A stretch of DNA of 64,000 nt from Methylocaldum szegediense (GCF_949769195.1 NZ_OX458333.1:4312001-4376000); one strand, 5' to 3'; positions 44,199-57,185 are shown, numbered from the stretch's first letter. Translations and numbers: made by a program. Notes: generated by a model not told the origin, from the sequence alone.

Positions 44199-44675
44199 TT
44201 AGGTTTTGCGGAGAAGCGCTACCGCATAGGCAGAGATGCCTTCGCCCCGGCCTTCGAAGCCCATGCCTTCGGTTGTGGTGGCTTTGACGTTGACCGCATC
44301 GTACGCAATCGCGAGGTCATCCGCGATGGTTGTGCGCATTTTTTCGATGTAGGGTGCCAGCCGGGGTTGTTGTGCGACGATGGTCAAATCGACGTTGCAG
44401 ACGGAATAACCGTTCTCGACGATTTTGGCGTGAACGTCGCGGAGCAGAACACGACTGTCTATGCCTTTGAACTTCGGGTCGGAATCCGGGAAATGACGAC
44501 CGATGTCGCCCAGCGCCGCCGCACCAAGTAAGGCATCGCACAAGGCGTGCAAGGCAACATCTCCATCCGAGTGAGCCGCCAGGCTTTTTTCGTAGTCTAT
44601 GGCCACGCCCCCAAGAACCAGTTGGCCACCCTCTTTGAACCGATGCGCATCATAACCTTGGCCTATTCGTAGCAT
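44199..44675 (-). CDS. ispF: 2-C-methyl-D-erythritol 2,4-cyclodiphosphate synthase
   Basis: IspF catalyses the cyclisation step of the MEP isoprenoid pathway. The 158 residues start [20 protein letters not shown] with the metal ligands in YDAHRF (Asp8, His10), followed by [20 protein letters not shown] and [19 protein letters not shown]; the C-terminal [20 protein letters not shown] completes the site. The ATG at 44675 lies 13 nt inside the end of ispD, so the genes overlap; the frame is open further upstream inside ispD but lacks family similarity there. Confidence 0.96.
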   Translation of the reverse strand: MLRIGQGYDAHRFKEGGQLVLGGVAIDYEKSLAAHSDGDVALHALCDALLGAAALGDIGRHFPDSDPKFKGIDSRVLLRDVHAKIVENGYSVCNVDLTIVAQQPRLAPYIEKMRTTIADDLAIAYDAVNVKATTTEGMGFEGRGEGISAYAVALLRKT

Positions 44676-45376
44676 TGTCGCTCCAGGTAAAAAGCAGCCA
44701 GGGACAAGTCCTCCGGCCGGGTGATCTTGATGTTGTCCGGGCGTCCTTCTACGAACTTGGGACGCCATCCTTGAAGTTCGAGAGCGCTGGCTTCGTCGGT
44801 CACCACGAGTTTCCGCTCGGCCGCATCGATCAGCGCGTGCTTGAGCATACCAAAGCGAAACATCTGGGGCGTCAGCGCGCGCCAGATCCGGCTTCGGTCG
44901 ATGGTTTCGATGATTTCCCCCGTTTCAACGCCCTTCAAGGTGTCCGTGACCGGCAGCGCCAATATCCCGCCCACCGGATCGTTCCCAAGCGTCCTGATCA
45001 GTTTTTGGATGTCGCCGCTTGTGATGCAGAGGCGAGCGGCATCGTGTACCAATACCCAGTCGTCCGGTGCGGCGGTGCCTTCGAGGCTCATCAAAGCGGA
45101 AAGCACGGAGTCGGCGCGTTCCTTGCCGCCTGGCGCTGTGCGTATCTTGGGATGGGTGGCGCATGCCAGTTCTGGCCAATAAGCGTCCTCGCTGCCGAGA
45201 GCAACGACAATACCTGAGAAGGCGTCGATCTGCAGCAATCGTTCCAGAGTATGTTGCAGTACCGGCTTGCCCAGAACTTCGAGGTATTGTTTGGGTACCT
45301 CGGCCCCCATGCGCTTGCCCACGCCGGCTGCCGGGACGACAGCCCAGAATCGTTGGTTTAGGTCGATGTCGGTCAT
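44663..45376 (-). CDS. ispD: 2-C-methyl-D-erythritol 4-phosphate cytidylyltransferase
   Basis: IspD transfers CMP to MEP in isoprenoid precursor synthesis. The 237 residues contain [20 protein letters not shown] near the N-terminus, [20 protein letters not shown] (about 108-127), [15 protein letters not shown] and [12 protein letters not shown]...[11 protein letters not shown]. It follows ftsB after 9 nt and overlaps ispF. Confidence 0.96.
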   Translation of the reverse strand: MTDIDLNQRFWAVVPAAGVGKRMGAEVPKQYLEVLGKPVLQHTLERLLQIDAFSGIVVALGSEDAYWPELACATHPKIRTAPGGKERADSVLSALMSLEGTAAPDDWVLVHDAARLCITSGDIQKLIRTLGNDPVGGILALPVTDTLKGVETGEIIETIDRSRIWRALTPQMFRFGMLKHALIDAAERKLVVTDEASALELQGWRPKFVEGRPDNIKITRPEDLSLAAFYLERQCYE

Positions 45377-45385
45377 GGGACGTGG

Positions 45386-45739
45386 CTAACGGGGCCTTTC
45401 GGTTACCGGCGGCGAGTTCCGCTCGGTAGGCTTTGATCGTGGTGCCTGTTCGTGCGTCTTGTTCTTCGGCATTTCGATCACTTGGATGAAAATTTCACCT
45501 TGCTTGATCATGCCGAGCTCTTGACGAGCCCGCTCTTCGATCGCATCCGTACCTTCCTTCAAATCCCTGACGTCGGCCTCCAGCGCGGCATTGCGTTCGC
45601 GCCGTTTTTCGCCCTCTTCAGTAAGCTTGTCAATACGATCCTGTAACTCCTGCAACTCCGCAATTCCGCCGTCGCCCAGCCACAGCCGATACTGCAGCAA
45701 GGCTATCAATACCAGCAGAAAGATGATCAGCTTTCTCAC
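45386..45739 (-). CDS. ftsB: Cell division protein FtsB
   Basis: A 117-residue bitopic protein of the divisome FtsQLB subcomplex. It has a short cytoplasmic start, one transmembrane helix (LIIFLLVLIALLQYRLWLG), then a periplasmic coiled coil with the family motif GGIAELQELQDRIDKLTEEG and ERARQELGMIKQGEIFIQVI. The C-terminal tail is longer than in E. coli FtsB (103 aa) and is Pro/Arg/Thr-rich. It lies between eno and ispD, its standard position. Confidence 0.94.
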   Translation of the reverse strand: MRKLIIFLLVLIALLQYRLWLGDGGIAELQELQDRIDKLTEEGEKRRERNAALEADVRDLKEGTDAIEERARQELGMIKQGEIFIQVIEMPKNKTHEQAPRSKPTERNSPPVTERPR

Positions 45740-45765
45740 ACGGCTGTCGGACGGCGTCCAGTCTC

Positions 45766-47079
<1,314 letters not shown>

Positions 47080-47097
47080 TTATGAAATCAATTCCGT

Positions 47098-47918
47098 TTA
47101 GATCATTCCGTGTTGTTTAACAATGCGGTCAATTTCGACAAGCACCTCCAAGAGCTCCTTTATGCGAGTCAAAGGCCAAGAATTGGGTCCGTCGCTTTTT
47201 GCTTTGTCCGGTTCGGGGTGGGTCTCCATGAACAGGCCAGAGATGCCCACCGCCACAGCGGCCTTGGCCAAGATCGGGATGAATTCACGCTGTCCTCCGG
47301 AAGCCGTGCCCTGGCCACCGGGCAATTGCACCGAGTGGGTGGCGTCGAACACGACGGGACAACCGGTCTCGCGCATGACGGCGAGCGAGCGCATGTCGGA
47401 AACCAGATTGTTGTAACCGAACGAGACACCGCGCTCGCAGACGAGGATTTGTTCGTTGCCGACGGCTCTCGCCTTGTCGACTACGTTCTTCATATCCCAA
47501 GGGGCCATGAATTGGCCCTTCTTGATATTGACCGGTTTTCCTTGCCTGCAGACGTTCTGAATAAAGTTGGTCTGACGGCAGAGAAACGCGGGCGTCTGCA
47601 GCACATCGACTATGGCGGCGACTTCGCGCAATGGCGTATCCTCGTGGACGTCGGTCAGCACCGGTACCCCGACATCTCTCCTAACCTTTTCGAGAACGCG
47701 CAGACCCTCTTCAAGACCTGGGCCACGGAAGCTTTCGTGCGACGAGCGGTTCGCCTTGTCGAAGGAGGATTTATAGACAAATGGAATGCCGAGCTTGGAT
47801 GTGATCTCCTTTAGCGTTCCCGCGGTTTCTATGGCGAGTTGTTCACTTTCGATCACGCAGGTGCCGGCGATCAGAAAAAACGGCCGGTCCAAGCCGACTT
47901 CGAATCCGCACAGTTGCA

Positions 47919-47919
<1 letters not shown>
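47098..47919 (-). CDS. kdsA: 3-deoxy-8-phosphooctulonate synthase
   Basis: KdsA condenses arabinose 5-phosphate with PEP to Kdo 8-phosphate for lipid A-core synthesis, so the cell has a Gram-negative outer membrane. The 273 residues include [80 protein letters not shown] and [20 protein letters not shown]. Its start shares one base with the pyrG stop (TGATG). Confidence 0.97.
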
Positions 47920-49556
<1,637 letters not shown>

Positions 49557-49747
49557 TCAACGATGGGTATGAAAGGACTGCGTGACGATCGTGGAGACCG
49601 GGCTCGTCACGTCGGACGTCAAAGGATTTGTGCTGTTATTTTACTTGACCTTCGGACTCGAGTCACCGTCCCCTTTTTTTACCATCGAATGCCGAATCGC
49701 GCTAACATGAGGAAAATACGAAATAATTTTTGAGGAGATTTCATTAG

Positions 49748-50080
49748 ATGACTTGGGCGAGACTATCCACGCTTGTCTTCGGGGTGGCGGTGATGTTCAT
49801 AGTGTCGGGATGTACCTGGGTGGAACTTACTCCGGGGGGCGAAAAGGTACGCGAACTCACGCCCCCCGAGGTCGGGCGTTGTAAGCATTTGGGGCGTGTT
49901 ACATCGAATACGGCGGCGACCGTCGGTATCTTCGCCCGCAGCAAGGAGACGGTGCAAAAGGAAGTCAATCGTCTTGCCCGCAATAACGCGGCGGATATGG
50001 GTGGAGATACTATCGTGCCTGCCGGTCCTTTGATCGACGGTGAGCAAACCTTTAACGTCTATCGTTGCATCAATCCTTGA
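49748..50080 (+). CDS. DUF4156-type small lipoprotein
   Basis: A 110-residue protein with a signal peptide and lipobox (MFIVSGCTW, Cys22). The mature part VRELTPPEVGRCKHLGRVTS, then RNNAADMGGDTIVPAGPLID matches the DUF4156 pattern, a small Gram-negative envelope lipoprotein of unknown role. Two cysteines (Cys45 and Cys107) could form a disulfide. The gene is divergent from pyrG and its 3' end overlaps the 3' end of tilS by 11 nt. Confidence 0.82.
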   Translation: MTWARLSTLVFGVAVMFIVSGCTWVELTPGGEKVRELTPPEVGRCKHLGRVTSNTAATVGIFARSKETVQKEVNRLARNNAADMGGDTIVPAGPLIDGEQTFNVYRCINP

Positions 50081-51437
50081 TGGATAGCCAAGCGCCGGCA
50101 AAACCGTCCGGCGCGTGCCACCGGATCACGATATTGCAGTCGTTCGGTTCGCCTGCGAAACCGGCAGACACCCACCATCCCGCCACGGCCGCGAGCTCGT
50201 CGCCGATATAGATCAATGGCGTTCGCTCTCGGATCCAGGGCGGAATTCCGGCTTCCTGAAACAGTTTTTTGAGGTCGTGAGAGCCTTTGCGGCCAGGCAG
50301 GCGGAGCGATTCGCCACCTTGTCGGTAGCGAACGGTGATCGTCCCGCTTCGCCACGCGGCGAGCGAGATTCCCGCTCGTTTTTCCAAGCTCGCGCTTAGA
50401 GCGCCGTTCTGGTCCGGGAGATGGAGCGTCGCGACGCCATCCCATGGGATGATCTTGTCGGGGTGAAACGGTGGGATGATCGGCATCAGATAGAGCTCTT
50501 CCCGATATCGCCGTATCTCTCCTTCGTTCCACCGGATCGCTGGATTTCGGTCCGGTTTGGCGTCCAGCGCTTCGTTCAAGACACGATCGATCACACGCGT
50601 AGACGGCCTACGGAAGCCACGGCTCCGGAGCCACTCGCGCAGAATCAGGCGGCGGTCCGGTACCGAGCAGGCCCGCAGCGGATTCAGAAGAAGAGTGCCG
50701 CGTTTCGGTTGGATCACGGTCTTTAGTAGGTCCGCCGCCAGCGCGTTCAGCTGCGTTTGCGCTTCGGCGCAATGCTTGGCCGTTCGGGCCAGGGTGTCCT
50801 TCACCGCCGGCCATCGCTTTTCGAGTAAAGGAAGAACTTCGTGACGAATGAAATTTCGGTCATAACTCAGGTCGCGGTTGCTAGGATCTTCGATCCAGGC
50901 CAACCCGTGCTCTTCAGCATATTCCCGCAGTTGAGTGCGGGAGAAGGACAACAGGGGCCGCAGCAGAAATCCAGGTCCGAAGGCGGTGTACTCCGGCATG
51001 GCGGCAAGGCCGTCGATGCCGGCCCCGCGAAACAGCTGGAGCAGTAGCGTCTCCGCCTGATCGTCCCGATGCTGCGCAGTCAACAATGCTTCGCTTTCGG
51101 AAAGGAGTGCGCGCAAAGCCTCGTAACGGGCGTTCCGGGCAGCCTCTTCGGGGCTTTCGCCTGGCTTCGGCATCGCCTTGACCCGAAGCAGTTGGAACGG
51201 GATTCCGAGCAGTCGGCTCGTCGCTTCGCACGTTTCGGCCCACTCGTCTGCGGCGGCTTGCAGGCCATGGTGGATATGTACGGCGGCAAACTGGAGGTCG
51301 GGATGGCTGTCTTTCAGTTTCGCGCAGAGGTGGAGCAGGACCTGAGAGTCGAGTCCGCCGCTGTATGCAATCCAATAGCGGGTTGCCGGCGGATGGCGGG
51401 ATAGATTTTGCTGCAGTGCTTCGACGAAAAGGCTCAT
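50070..51437 (-). CDS. tilS: tRNA(Ile)-lysidine synthase TilS
   Basis: TilS modifies the CAU anticodon of tRNA-Ile2 with lysine so that it reads AUA. The 455 residues include the PP-loop YWIAYSGGLDSQVLLHLCAK (SGGLDS, residue about 25), AVHIHHGLQAAADEWAETCE, GESPEEAARNARYEALRAL, LLTAQHRDDQAETLLLQLFR, and C-terminal TilS substrate-binding domains (about 360-440; RYRQGGESLRLPGRKGSHDL). It often neighbours accA, as here (88 nt after accA). Confidence 0.95.
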   Translation of the reverse strand: MSLFVEALQQNLSRHPPATRYWIAYSGGLDSQVLLHLCAKLKDSHPDLQFAAVHIHHGLQAAADEWAETCEATSRLLGIPFQLLRVKAMPKPGESPEEAARNARYEALRALLSESEALLTAQHRDDQAETLLLQLFRGAGIDGLAAMPEYTAFGPGFLLRPLLSFSRTQLREYAEEHGLAWIEDPSNRDLSYDRNFIRHEVLPLLEKRWPAVKDTLARTAKHCAEAQTQLNALAADLLKTVIQPKRGTLLLNPLRACSVPDRRLILREWLRSRGFRRPSTRVIDRVLNEALDAKPDRNPAIRWNEGEIRRYREELYLMPIIPPFHPDKIIPWDGVATLHLPDQNGALSASLEKRAGISLAAWRSGTITVRYRQGGESLRLPGRKGSHDLKKLFQEAGIPPWIRERTPLIYIGDELAAVAGWWVSAGFAGEPNDCNIVIRWHAPDGFAGAWLSIKD

Positions 51438-51525
51438 GCCAGCCGTACAAGTACGGGGCCGATCAGAGACCCGTCCGGAGGCGGAAAGCAGCCGTCGGTG
51501 ACCACTCCGTGAAAATGAACGATAG

Positions 51526-52491
51526 CTACGCGACCGCCTCTTCGAAAATACCGTAGCTCATCAACCGCTCGTAACGCCGTTGCAATAAGGTCTCGATGGG
51601 TGTACGGCGTAGTTCTTCGAGATGCCGTTTCAGCGCTGCTTTCAGATTGTCGCTGACTTGCTTACGATCACGATGAGCACCGCCCAACGGTTCGGGGACA
51701 ATTTCGTCGATCAATTCTAGTTCCCGCAGCCGGTCCGACGTGATGCCCATGGCCTCGGCCGCGAGTTCGGCCTTGTCCGCGCTTTTCCAGAGGATGGATG
51801 CGCAGCCTTCCGGCGAAATGACCGAATACGTACTGTATTGGAGCATCAAAAGGCGGTCGCCCACGCCTATGGCCAGCGCGCCTCCGGAACCGCCTTCGCC
51901 GATCACGGTGCAAATAATCGGGGTGCGCAATTTCGACATTTCGAACAGGTTTCGGGCGATGGCTTCGCTCTGCCCCCGTTCCTCCGCGCCGATACCGGGA
52001 TAGGCGCCAGGCGTGTCGATAAAGCAGAAGATGGGCAAGCGGAATCTTTCGGCGAGGTGCATCAGCCGTAATGCCTTGCGGTAGCCCTCTGGCCTCGGCA
52101 TGCCGAAGTTGCGGTAAATCTTTTCCTTGGTGTCCCGGCCTTTCTGATGACCGATGACCAGGACCGGTTGTCCGTCCAGTTTGGCGAGTCCGCCCACGAT
52201 CGCCGGATCGTCTGCGAAGCCTCGGTCCCCGTGAAGCTCGTGGAACTCGGAGAACATCAGATCGATGTAATCTAGCGTATACGGACGTTGCGGATGCCGG
52301 GAAAGCTGCGATATCTGCCACGCGGTCAGCGATGAGAAGACCGATTCGGTCAGCTTGCGGCTCTTTTCCTCAAGCCTTGCGATCTCCTCGCTGATGTTGA
52401 TTTCGTTGTCGAATCCGACCCGCTTCAGTTCTTCAATCTTGGCTTCGAGTTCGGCGATGGGTTGTTCGAAATCTAGGAATTTCAGGTCCAT
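51526..52491 (-). CDS. accA: Acetyl-CoA carboxylase carboxyltransferase subunit alpha
   Basis: AccA forms the carboxyltransferase with AccD and makes malonyl-CoA. The 321 residues begin [20 protein letters not shown] and contain [60 protein letters not shown] and [20 protein letters not shown]. Length fits the family (E. coli 319 aa). Confidence 0.97.
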   Translation of the reverse strand: MDLKFLDFEQPIAELEAKIEELKRVGFDNEINISEEIARLEEKSRKLTESVFSSLTAWQISQLSRHPQRPYTLDYIDLMFSEFHELHGDRGFADDPAIVGGLAKLDGQPVLVIGHQKGRDTKEKIYRNFGMPRPEGYRKALRLMHLAERFRLPIFCFIDTPGAYPGIGAEERGQSEAIARNLFEMSKLRTPIICTVIGEGGSGGALAIGVGDRLLMLQYSTYSVISPEGCASILWKSADKAELAAEAMGITSDRLRELELIDEIVPEPLGGAHRDRKQVSDNLKAALKRHLEELRRTPIETLLQRRYERLMSYGIFEEAVA

Positions 52492-52521
52492 TTGTCGATT
52501 TTTTGGAATGCATGGGGGCGC

Positions 52522-53241
52522 CTAGTTTAACACCTCGGCCAAGAAATTCCGCAGACTCTCCCAGGAGCGGCGATCCGCGGTTTCATCGTAAACCGTCCCG
52601 AACGATCGGTCGTTTGCCATGGGATTGGTGAAGGCGTGCAAGGTATTTCCATAGATATGGATTTGCCAGTCGGCTTCGGCTTCGGTGAGCTCTTTGGCCA
52701 GACTCAATATCTGATCCGGCGGTGCCATGGGATCGTCATGGCCGTGCAGGACGAGAACCTTAGCTTTGATCTTCGTGCCTTGCGTATTGCCCGGCGGTAT
52801 GAGTAAGCCATGGAAGCTGACGACGCCGCGGAGATCGGCGCCGGTCCGCGCGAGATCCAGCACGCACAAGCCGCCGAAGCAAAAACCCATCGCCGCGATC
52901 CGCCTGGGGTCGACCTGAGGAAGTTTGCGGACGGTTTCCAGCGCGGCGGTAATCCGGTCTTGCAGCAATCGGCGGTCGTCCATGAAAGGTTTCATCAATT
53001 TTGCGTTTTCCTCGGGGCCGGTTCCCAATTTACCCTTACCGTACATATCGAGCGCAAAGGCCGCGTAACCCAGTTCAGCTAGCCTGCGCGCCTTGTTGCA
53101 CACGAATTCGTCACGGCCAACCCAGGCGTGGGAAATCAACACGGCTGGCAGAGGTTGGGGGCGCTTGTCGTCATACGCGAAGAAGCCTTCAAGTTGAACG
53201 TCGTTATGGGTGTAATCGATCGTCTGGGTTATGACAGCCAT
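52522..53241 (-). CDS. Dienelactone hydrolase family protein
   Basis: A 239-residue alpha/beta hydrolase of the DLH family. The nucleophile is a cysteine in MGFCFGGLCVLDLARTG (near residue 119), the acid is in VLHGHDDPMAPPDQIL (about residue 168) and the His in YGNTLHAFTNPMAND (about 203), the Cys-Asp-His triad of dienelactone hydrolases. The substrate is unknown. The ATG at 53241 has GGAG 6 nt upstream; an ATG four codons earlier is less well placed. It lies 30 nt upstream of accA. Confidence 0.9.
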   Translation of the reverse strand: MAVITQTIDYTHNDVQLEGFFAYDDKRPQPLPAVLISHAWVGRDEFVCNKARRLAELGYAAFALDMYGKGKLGTGPEENAKLMKPFMDDRRLLQDRITAALETVRKLPQVDPRRIAAMGFCFGGLCVLDLARTGADLRGVVSFHGLLIPPGNTQGTKIKAKVLVLHGHDDPMAPPDQILSLAKELTEAEADWQIHIYGNTLHAFTNPMANDRSFGTVYDETADRRSWESLRNFLAEVLN

Positions 53242-53297
53242 TACTATCTCCAAAAGTACCGAAGGAACGAGATGAATAGCTTAACGGATCGTCGGCT

Positions 53298-54788
53298 TCA
53301 GCGAGGAGCGTCCGAGGCCGAGAACGAATGCCGCCATTGCTGATCCTCCCGCTCGAAGATGCGATCAGCTTCCTCGGGGCCCCAGGAACCGGCGGGATAG
53401 GTGTGAATGAATTCCCGCTCTACCGACCACGTTCTGATAATTGGGTCGACGACTCGCCAGGCCCACTCGACCTCGTCTGAACGCAGGAACTGAGCATGAT
53501 CGCCAGCGATGACATCCAGTAGGAGCGACTCGTAGGCGTCGAGTTGGTAACCGGCCTGATAGCAGGTGCTGGCGTCGAGTTGAGTTGTTCGAGCGCGCAT
53601 GCCGATGCCGGGTTCCCGTACCTGAACTTCGATGCGGATGCACTGTTCAGGTTGTATGCCCATCAACAGCCAATTTGGGGGCACCGCCGCGATTTGAGTT
53701 TCTCGAAACAATTGCTGCGGCGGGTGTTTGAAGCGTATGGCGATCAGCGAGCTGTTTTTCGCCAAGCGTTTGCCGGTCCGCAAATAAAACGGCACATTGC
53801 GCCAGCGCCAATTGTCGATGTACAGCTTTAGCGCGGCATAGGTCTCAGTCGTACTTTGCTTGTCGACCTGCTCTTCGTCCAGATATCCGGGCACATCCTG
53901 GCCCTCGACGCGTCCACGGGTGTATTGGGCGCGGAACGCATGGGCATGGACCGCGGCCTTGGGGATGGGCCGAATGGACTTGAGCACCTTGACCTTTTCG
54001 TCCCGAATCGATTCTGCATCCATGGTTGCCGGGGGTTCCATGGCGACTAAGGCTAGCATCTGCATCAAGTGGCTCTGGATCATGTCGCGCAGTGCGCCGG
54101 CAGTTTCGTAATAGTCCGCCCGGTCTTCGATTCCTGCCATTTCGCTATGCGTGATCTGCACATGATCGATGAGGTTGCGGTTCCACAACGGTTCCCACAT
54201 GAGATTTGCGAAGCGAAATACGAAGATGTTTTGCACCGTTTCCTTGCCGAGATAATGATCGATTCGGAAGATCTGCTGCTCGGTAAAGTTGCGGTGTAGG
54301 TGGCGATCGAGGATTTGCGCATCCTCCAGGTGGTAGCCGAACGGTTTTTCGACCACGAGACGGCGCCAGCCCCCTTGTTCCTGATTGAGTCCGCTCAGCG
54401 CTAAAAAGTCCGCCGCCGCTTTATATTCTGAAGGCGGAAGCGAAAGGTAATACACGTGATTAGGTGGAAACTCGGGCCCGCTGTCCAACAGCTGTCTGAG
54501 GCGCATCGACGAGTCGGGATCACCGATGTTCGCCGAGAAGAAATGGAGTCGCTGATTGAAGTGGTCGAGTGCCTCTTGGTCGAGTGAGCCGCCCAGGCGC
54601 TCTTCCAGCCATTTGGACACCTCGGCCCGCCATTGAGAATTATCCCAATCCCGTCGGCCTAAACCTAGTATGACCGTCGCCTCGGGCAGTCGGCCGGCTT
54701 TGTCCAATCGATACAGAGCGGGTAACAGCTTGGTGCGGGAAAGGTGACCGGTAGCTCCAAAAATCGTGAACACGCATGCATCAAGCAT
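53298..54788 (-). CDS. zwf: Glucose-6-phosphate 1-dehydrogenase
   Basis: Zwf oxidises glucose 6-phosphate with NADP+. In type I methanotrophs it feeds the oxidative pentose phosphate or dissimilatory RuMP cycle. The 496 residues include CVFTIFGATGHLSRTKLLPA, RLVVEKPFGYHLEDA, the signature FRIDHYLGKETVQNI (about residues 175-190) and RTGKRLAKNSSLIAIRF. I prefer the second of two adjacent ATGs (54788) because GGGAGG lies 5 nt upstream; the first is at 54791. It is divergent from the DUF4202 gene. Confidence 0.95.
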   Translation of the reverse strand: MLDACVFTIFGATGHLSRTKLLPALYRLDKAGRLPEATVILGLGRRDWDNSQWRAEVSKWLEERLGGSLDQEALDHFNQRLHFFSANIGDPDSSMRLRQLLDSGPEFPPNHVYYLSLPPSEYKAAADFLALSGLNQEQGGWRRLVVEKPFGYHLEDAQILDRHLHRNFTEQQIFRIDHYLGKETVQNIFVFRFANLMWEPLWNRNLIDHVQITHSEMAGIEDRADYYETAGALRDMIQSHLMQMLALVAMEPPATMDAESIRDEKVKVLKSIRPIPKAAVHAHAFRAQYTRGRVEGQDVPGYLDEEQVDKQSTTETYAALKLYIDNWRWRNVPFYLRTGKRLAKNSSLIAIRFKHPPQQLFRETQIAAVPPNWLLMGIQPEQCIRIEVQVREPGIGMRARTTQLDASTCYQAGYQLDAYESLLLDVIAGDHAQFLRSDEVEWAWRVVDPIIRTWSVEREFIHTYPAGSWGPEEADRIFEREDQQWRHSFSASDAPR

Positions 54789-54938
54789 CATTCCCTCCCG
54801 GCGAATTGGCCATGCTTTGGATAATACTGTTTCGTCCCGTTTCCGCCAATGCATGGACCGGTCGAAGCGGGCTCGTTGCCAATGAAATCGGGATTTGATA
54901 AGAACGCTCTGAGTACTTCAACGCGGATTGATACCTCG

Positions 54939-55532
54939 ATGAGCGATGATCGGCTGGCTCGGGTGCTCGTTCTGATCGACGAGGCCAACGCGCAGGACCC
55001 CAATAGCGAAGTTTGGCAAGGCAAATCCTACCCCAAGGAATTGCTTTACGGGATGCGCATGACAGAGTGGCTCCACCGCCTCTACCCCGAGGCGACGGAC
55101 TTGCTGCAGATTGCCGCACGCGGGCAGCATATCCGGCGTTGGGAAGTGCCGCGGCAGACTTACCCGGACACGCGCGAGGGATATCTCCAATGGCGGAGCT
55201 ATTTGTATGGCTTTCATGCCGATTGTGTTGCGAAGCTCATGGCGCAAGTAGGATATGACTCGGTAGACATCGAGCGTGTGAGAAAGATTCTTCAGAAACG
55301 TGGTTTGAAAACCGATTCCGATGTCCAAGCGATCGAGGACGTCGCTTGTCTCGTGTTTCTCGATCATTACTTCGCCGCCTTCGCCGCGGAGATTCACGAC
55401 CAGGAAAAGCTGATCGGAATCGTCCGCAAGACCTGGAAGAAGATGTCCGAGCACGCACGCGCGCGTGCGTTGAAGCTAGAATTCCCGGTGCCGATCCGCG
55501 CTTTGCTCGCGGCAGCTTTAAGGGCGGCATAG
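54939..55532 (+). CDS. DUF4202 domain-containing protein
   Basis: A 197-residue soluble protein that matches my recollection of DUF4202: MSDDRLARVLVLIDEANAQD at the start, WLHRLYPEATDLLQIAARGQ, HIRRWEVPRQTYPDTREGYL and the C-terminal IEDVACLVFLDHYFAAFAAE. The conserved His/Asp positions resemble an HD-like helical enzyme, but the function is unknown. The frame is open to 54849; I chose the ATG at 54939 because it gives the normal family length. It is divergent from zwf and converges with the fccB-like gene (39-nt gap). Confidence 0.75.
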   Translation: MSDDRLARVLVLIDEANAQDPNSEVWQGKSYPKELLYGMRMTEWLHRLYPEATDLLQIAARGQHIRRWEVPRQTYPDTREGYLQWRSYLYGFHADCVAKLMAQVGYDSVDIERVRKILQKRGLKTDSDVQAIEDVACLVFLDHYFAAFAAEIHDQEKLIGIVRKTWKKMSEHARARALKLEFPVPIRALLAAALRAA

Positions 55533-55571
55533 AGTTGAGCGCCGAGTAGATCGTCGATGGGTAAGGCGAGA

Positions 55572-56855
55572 TTAGCCGAAAGCGTCGGCGGCAATGGCTT
55601 TTTGCCAGCTTCGAGCGTGCTCTGCCTCTTTCCGGCGGTCCCCATCCATCGGCGTTTCGCCCGTCGACACGGCTTCGAGCTGTTTTTCGGCTTGTAAATA
55701 CCTGTAAACGCCGGTTATTGAGATTGCATAATCCGGCTGTAAGAAACTGTAGCAGTGATTGATCAAGGCCGGAGGGCCGGGTTCTCGATCTTGCAGGAGG
55801 TCGATCACGGCTGCGGCGCAGACCTTCGCGTGGGAGTTGGCGGCAAATGCCGATTTGGGCATCGGCGTCGCGATACAGGCATCCCCGATGACATGTATAT
55901 ACGGTACCTGTGTCGATGTGAAGGTCAAAGGATCGACGGGGCACCAGCCCGATTCATCCGTTAGCCGCGCCTGATGGGCAAGTCTGCCGGCCTTTTGCGG
56001 TGGAATCACATTCAAAACGTCCGCATGATGCTCGTCGAACTCGGTATAGACGGTGCGAGACGCGGCATCTACCCGCTCGATCTTCCCTTCCTTTTCCGCC
56101 GAAATCCATTCCACCATGCCCGGATAAAGCTCTTTCCAGCCGTGTAGGAACAGCGCTTGTTTGGAGAATTTGGTTTTCGCATCCAGCACAAGCACCTTGG
56201 AACGTGGTTTGTGACGTCTTAGAAAATGAGCGATGAGGGAGGCGCGCTCGTAGGGCCCCGGCGGGCAGCGATACGGGTTGGGCGGCGCGGTGATGAGCAC
56301 CACGCCGCCATCGGGCATGGCCTGCAGTTGGCGGCGCAATAGGGTGGTTTGTGGTCCGGCCTTCCACGCATGCGGGGCGAGATGGCTGGCCGCCTCGTCG
56401 TATCCGTCGATAGCCTCCCAGCGGAAGTCGATGCCGGGCGCCATGATTAACCGATCGTACCGCACCGACGATCCGTCCGCTAAGAACACCACGCGCTTAT
56501 CGGCATCGACCGACCGAGCTTCGGCCGTTATAACGTGTATGCCGCGATCGGCACTGAGCGCGCCGTATCCCCGCCTAAGCTCGTCAAGCGGGCGTAAGTC
56601 TGCGATCACTTCGTTTGACCCGGGGCAGGATAAATAAGCTGCGTGTTGCTCGACCAGAATAACTTCTAATTCAGGTGCGAGTAGCTTGAGGTACTTTGCT
56701 GCCGACGCGCCCGCGAATCCACCGCCAACCACGGCTACTCGGGCTTGATTTAGCCGAGGCCGGGTTGCGCGATGACCGGCCGAACAACCGAATAGCCCCA
56801 GTGCTCCGATCGTCGAGGCCCATTTGAGGAAGCTTCGCCGGGAAATCTTTGTCAT
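55572..56855 (-). CDS. Flavocytochrome c sulfide dehydrogenase-like flavoprotein (FccB/SoxF type)
   Basis: A 427-residue periplasmic flavoprotein. It carries a twin-arginine signal (SRRSFLKWASTIGALGLFGC), then an FAD Rossmann motif VAVVGGGFAGASAAKYLKLL, a redox region AAYLSCPGSNEVI and, near the C-terminus, VPYIHVIGDACIATPMPKSA and FAANSHAKVCAAAV. The paired cysteines and C-terminal domain fit FccB, which oxidises sulfide and passes electrons to a cytochrome c partner. A monohaem cytochrome gene lies 9 nt upstream, which supports the assignment. A different electron donor cannot be excluded. Confidence 0.87.
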   Translation of the reverse strand: MTKISRRSFLKWASTIGALGLFGCSAGHRATRPRLNQARVAVVGGGFAGASAAKYLKLLAPELEVILVEQHAAYLSCPGSNEVIADLRPLDELRRGYGALSADRGIHVITAEARSVDADKRVVFLADGSSVRYDRLIMAPGIDFRWEAIDGYDEAASHLAPHAWKAGPQTTLLRRQLQAMPDGGVVLITAPPNPYRCPPGPYERASLIAHFLRRHKPRSKVLVLDAKTKFSKQALFLHGWKELYPGMVEWISAEKEGKIERVDAASRTVYTEFDEHHADVLNVIPPQKAGRLAHQARLTDESGWCPVDPLTFTSTQVPYIHVIGDACIATPMPKSAFAANSHAKVCAAAVIDLLQDREPGPPALINHCYSFLQPDYAISITGVYRYLQAEKQLEAVSTGETPMDGDRRKEAEHARSWQKAIAADAFG

Positions 56856-56864
56856 GAATCCTCT

Positions 56865-57185
56865 CTATCGACGATCCCTGAAAAACCGGGCCAATTCGAG
56901 GAAATCACGATCGTTATACCCTTGCGCGATACGGTCCATCACCGTTGCTGCGCGCTGCCCCGACTTGAACTCCTGCATAGTGCGGATGAATGTGGATTCG
57001 GGGATGTTATTGATTGCCGGAATGGACCCCACGCCCTGGCCCGATGTGCCGTGACAGCCGGTGCAAGCGAGGGCGATTTGGGCAAAGGCCGAACTCGCGC
57101 GATCGTCGGCGGACACCCCTTGCGGAACCGGCGTTGTAAGCGCAGTTACGTATGCGGATACCACAATAACTCGAATCGGTCGCAT
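56865..57185 (-). CDS. Periplasmic monohaem cytochrome c (FccA-like partner)
   Basis: A 106-residue protein with a signal peptide ending near VSADDRA and one haem c motif (ALACTGCHGTSGQGVGSIPA, CTGCH). The distal Met is probably in TFIRTMQEFKSGQRAATVM. FccA proteins are often about this size per haem domain. It is in the same operon as the FccB-like flavoprotein (9-nt gap) and would be its electron acceptor. It is divergent from pmoC across a 467-bp region. Confidence 0.87.
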   Translation of the reverse strand: MRPIRVIVVSAYVTALTTPVPQGVSADDRASSAFAQIALACTGCHGTSGQGVGSIPAINNIPESTFIRTMQEFKSGQRAATVMDRIAQGYNDRDFLELARFFRDRR

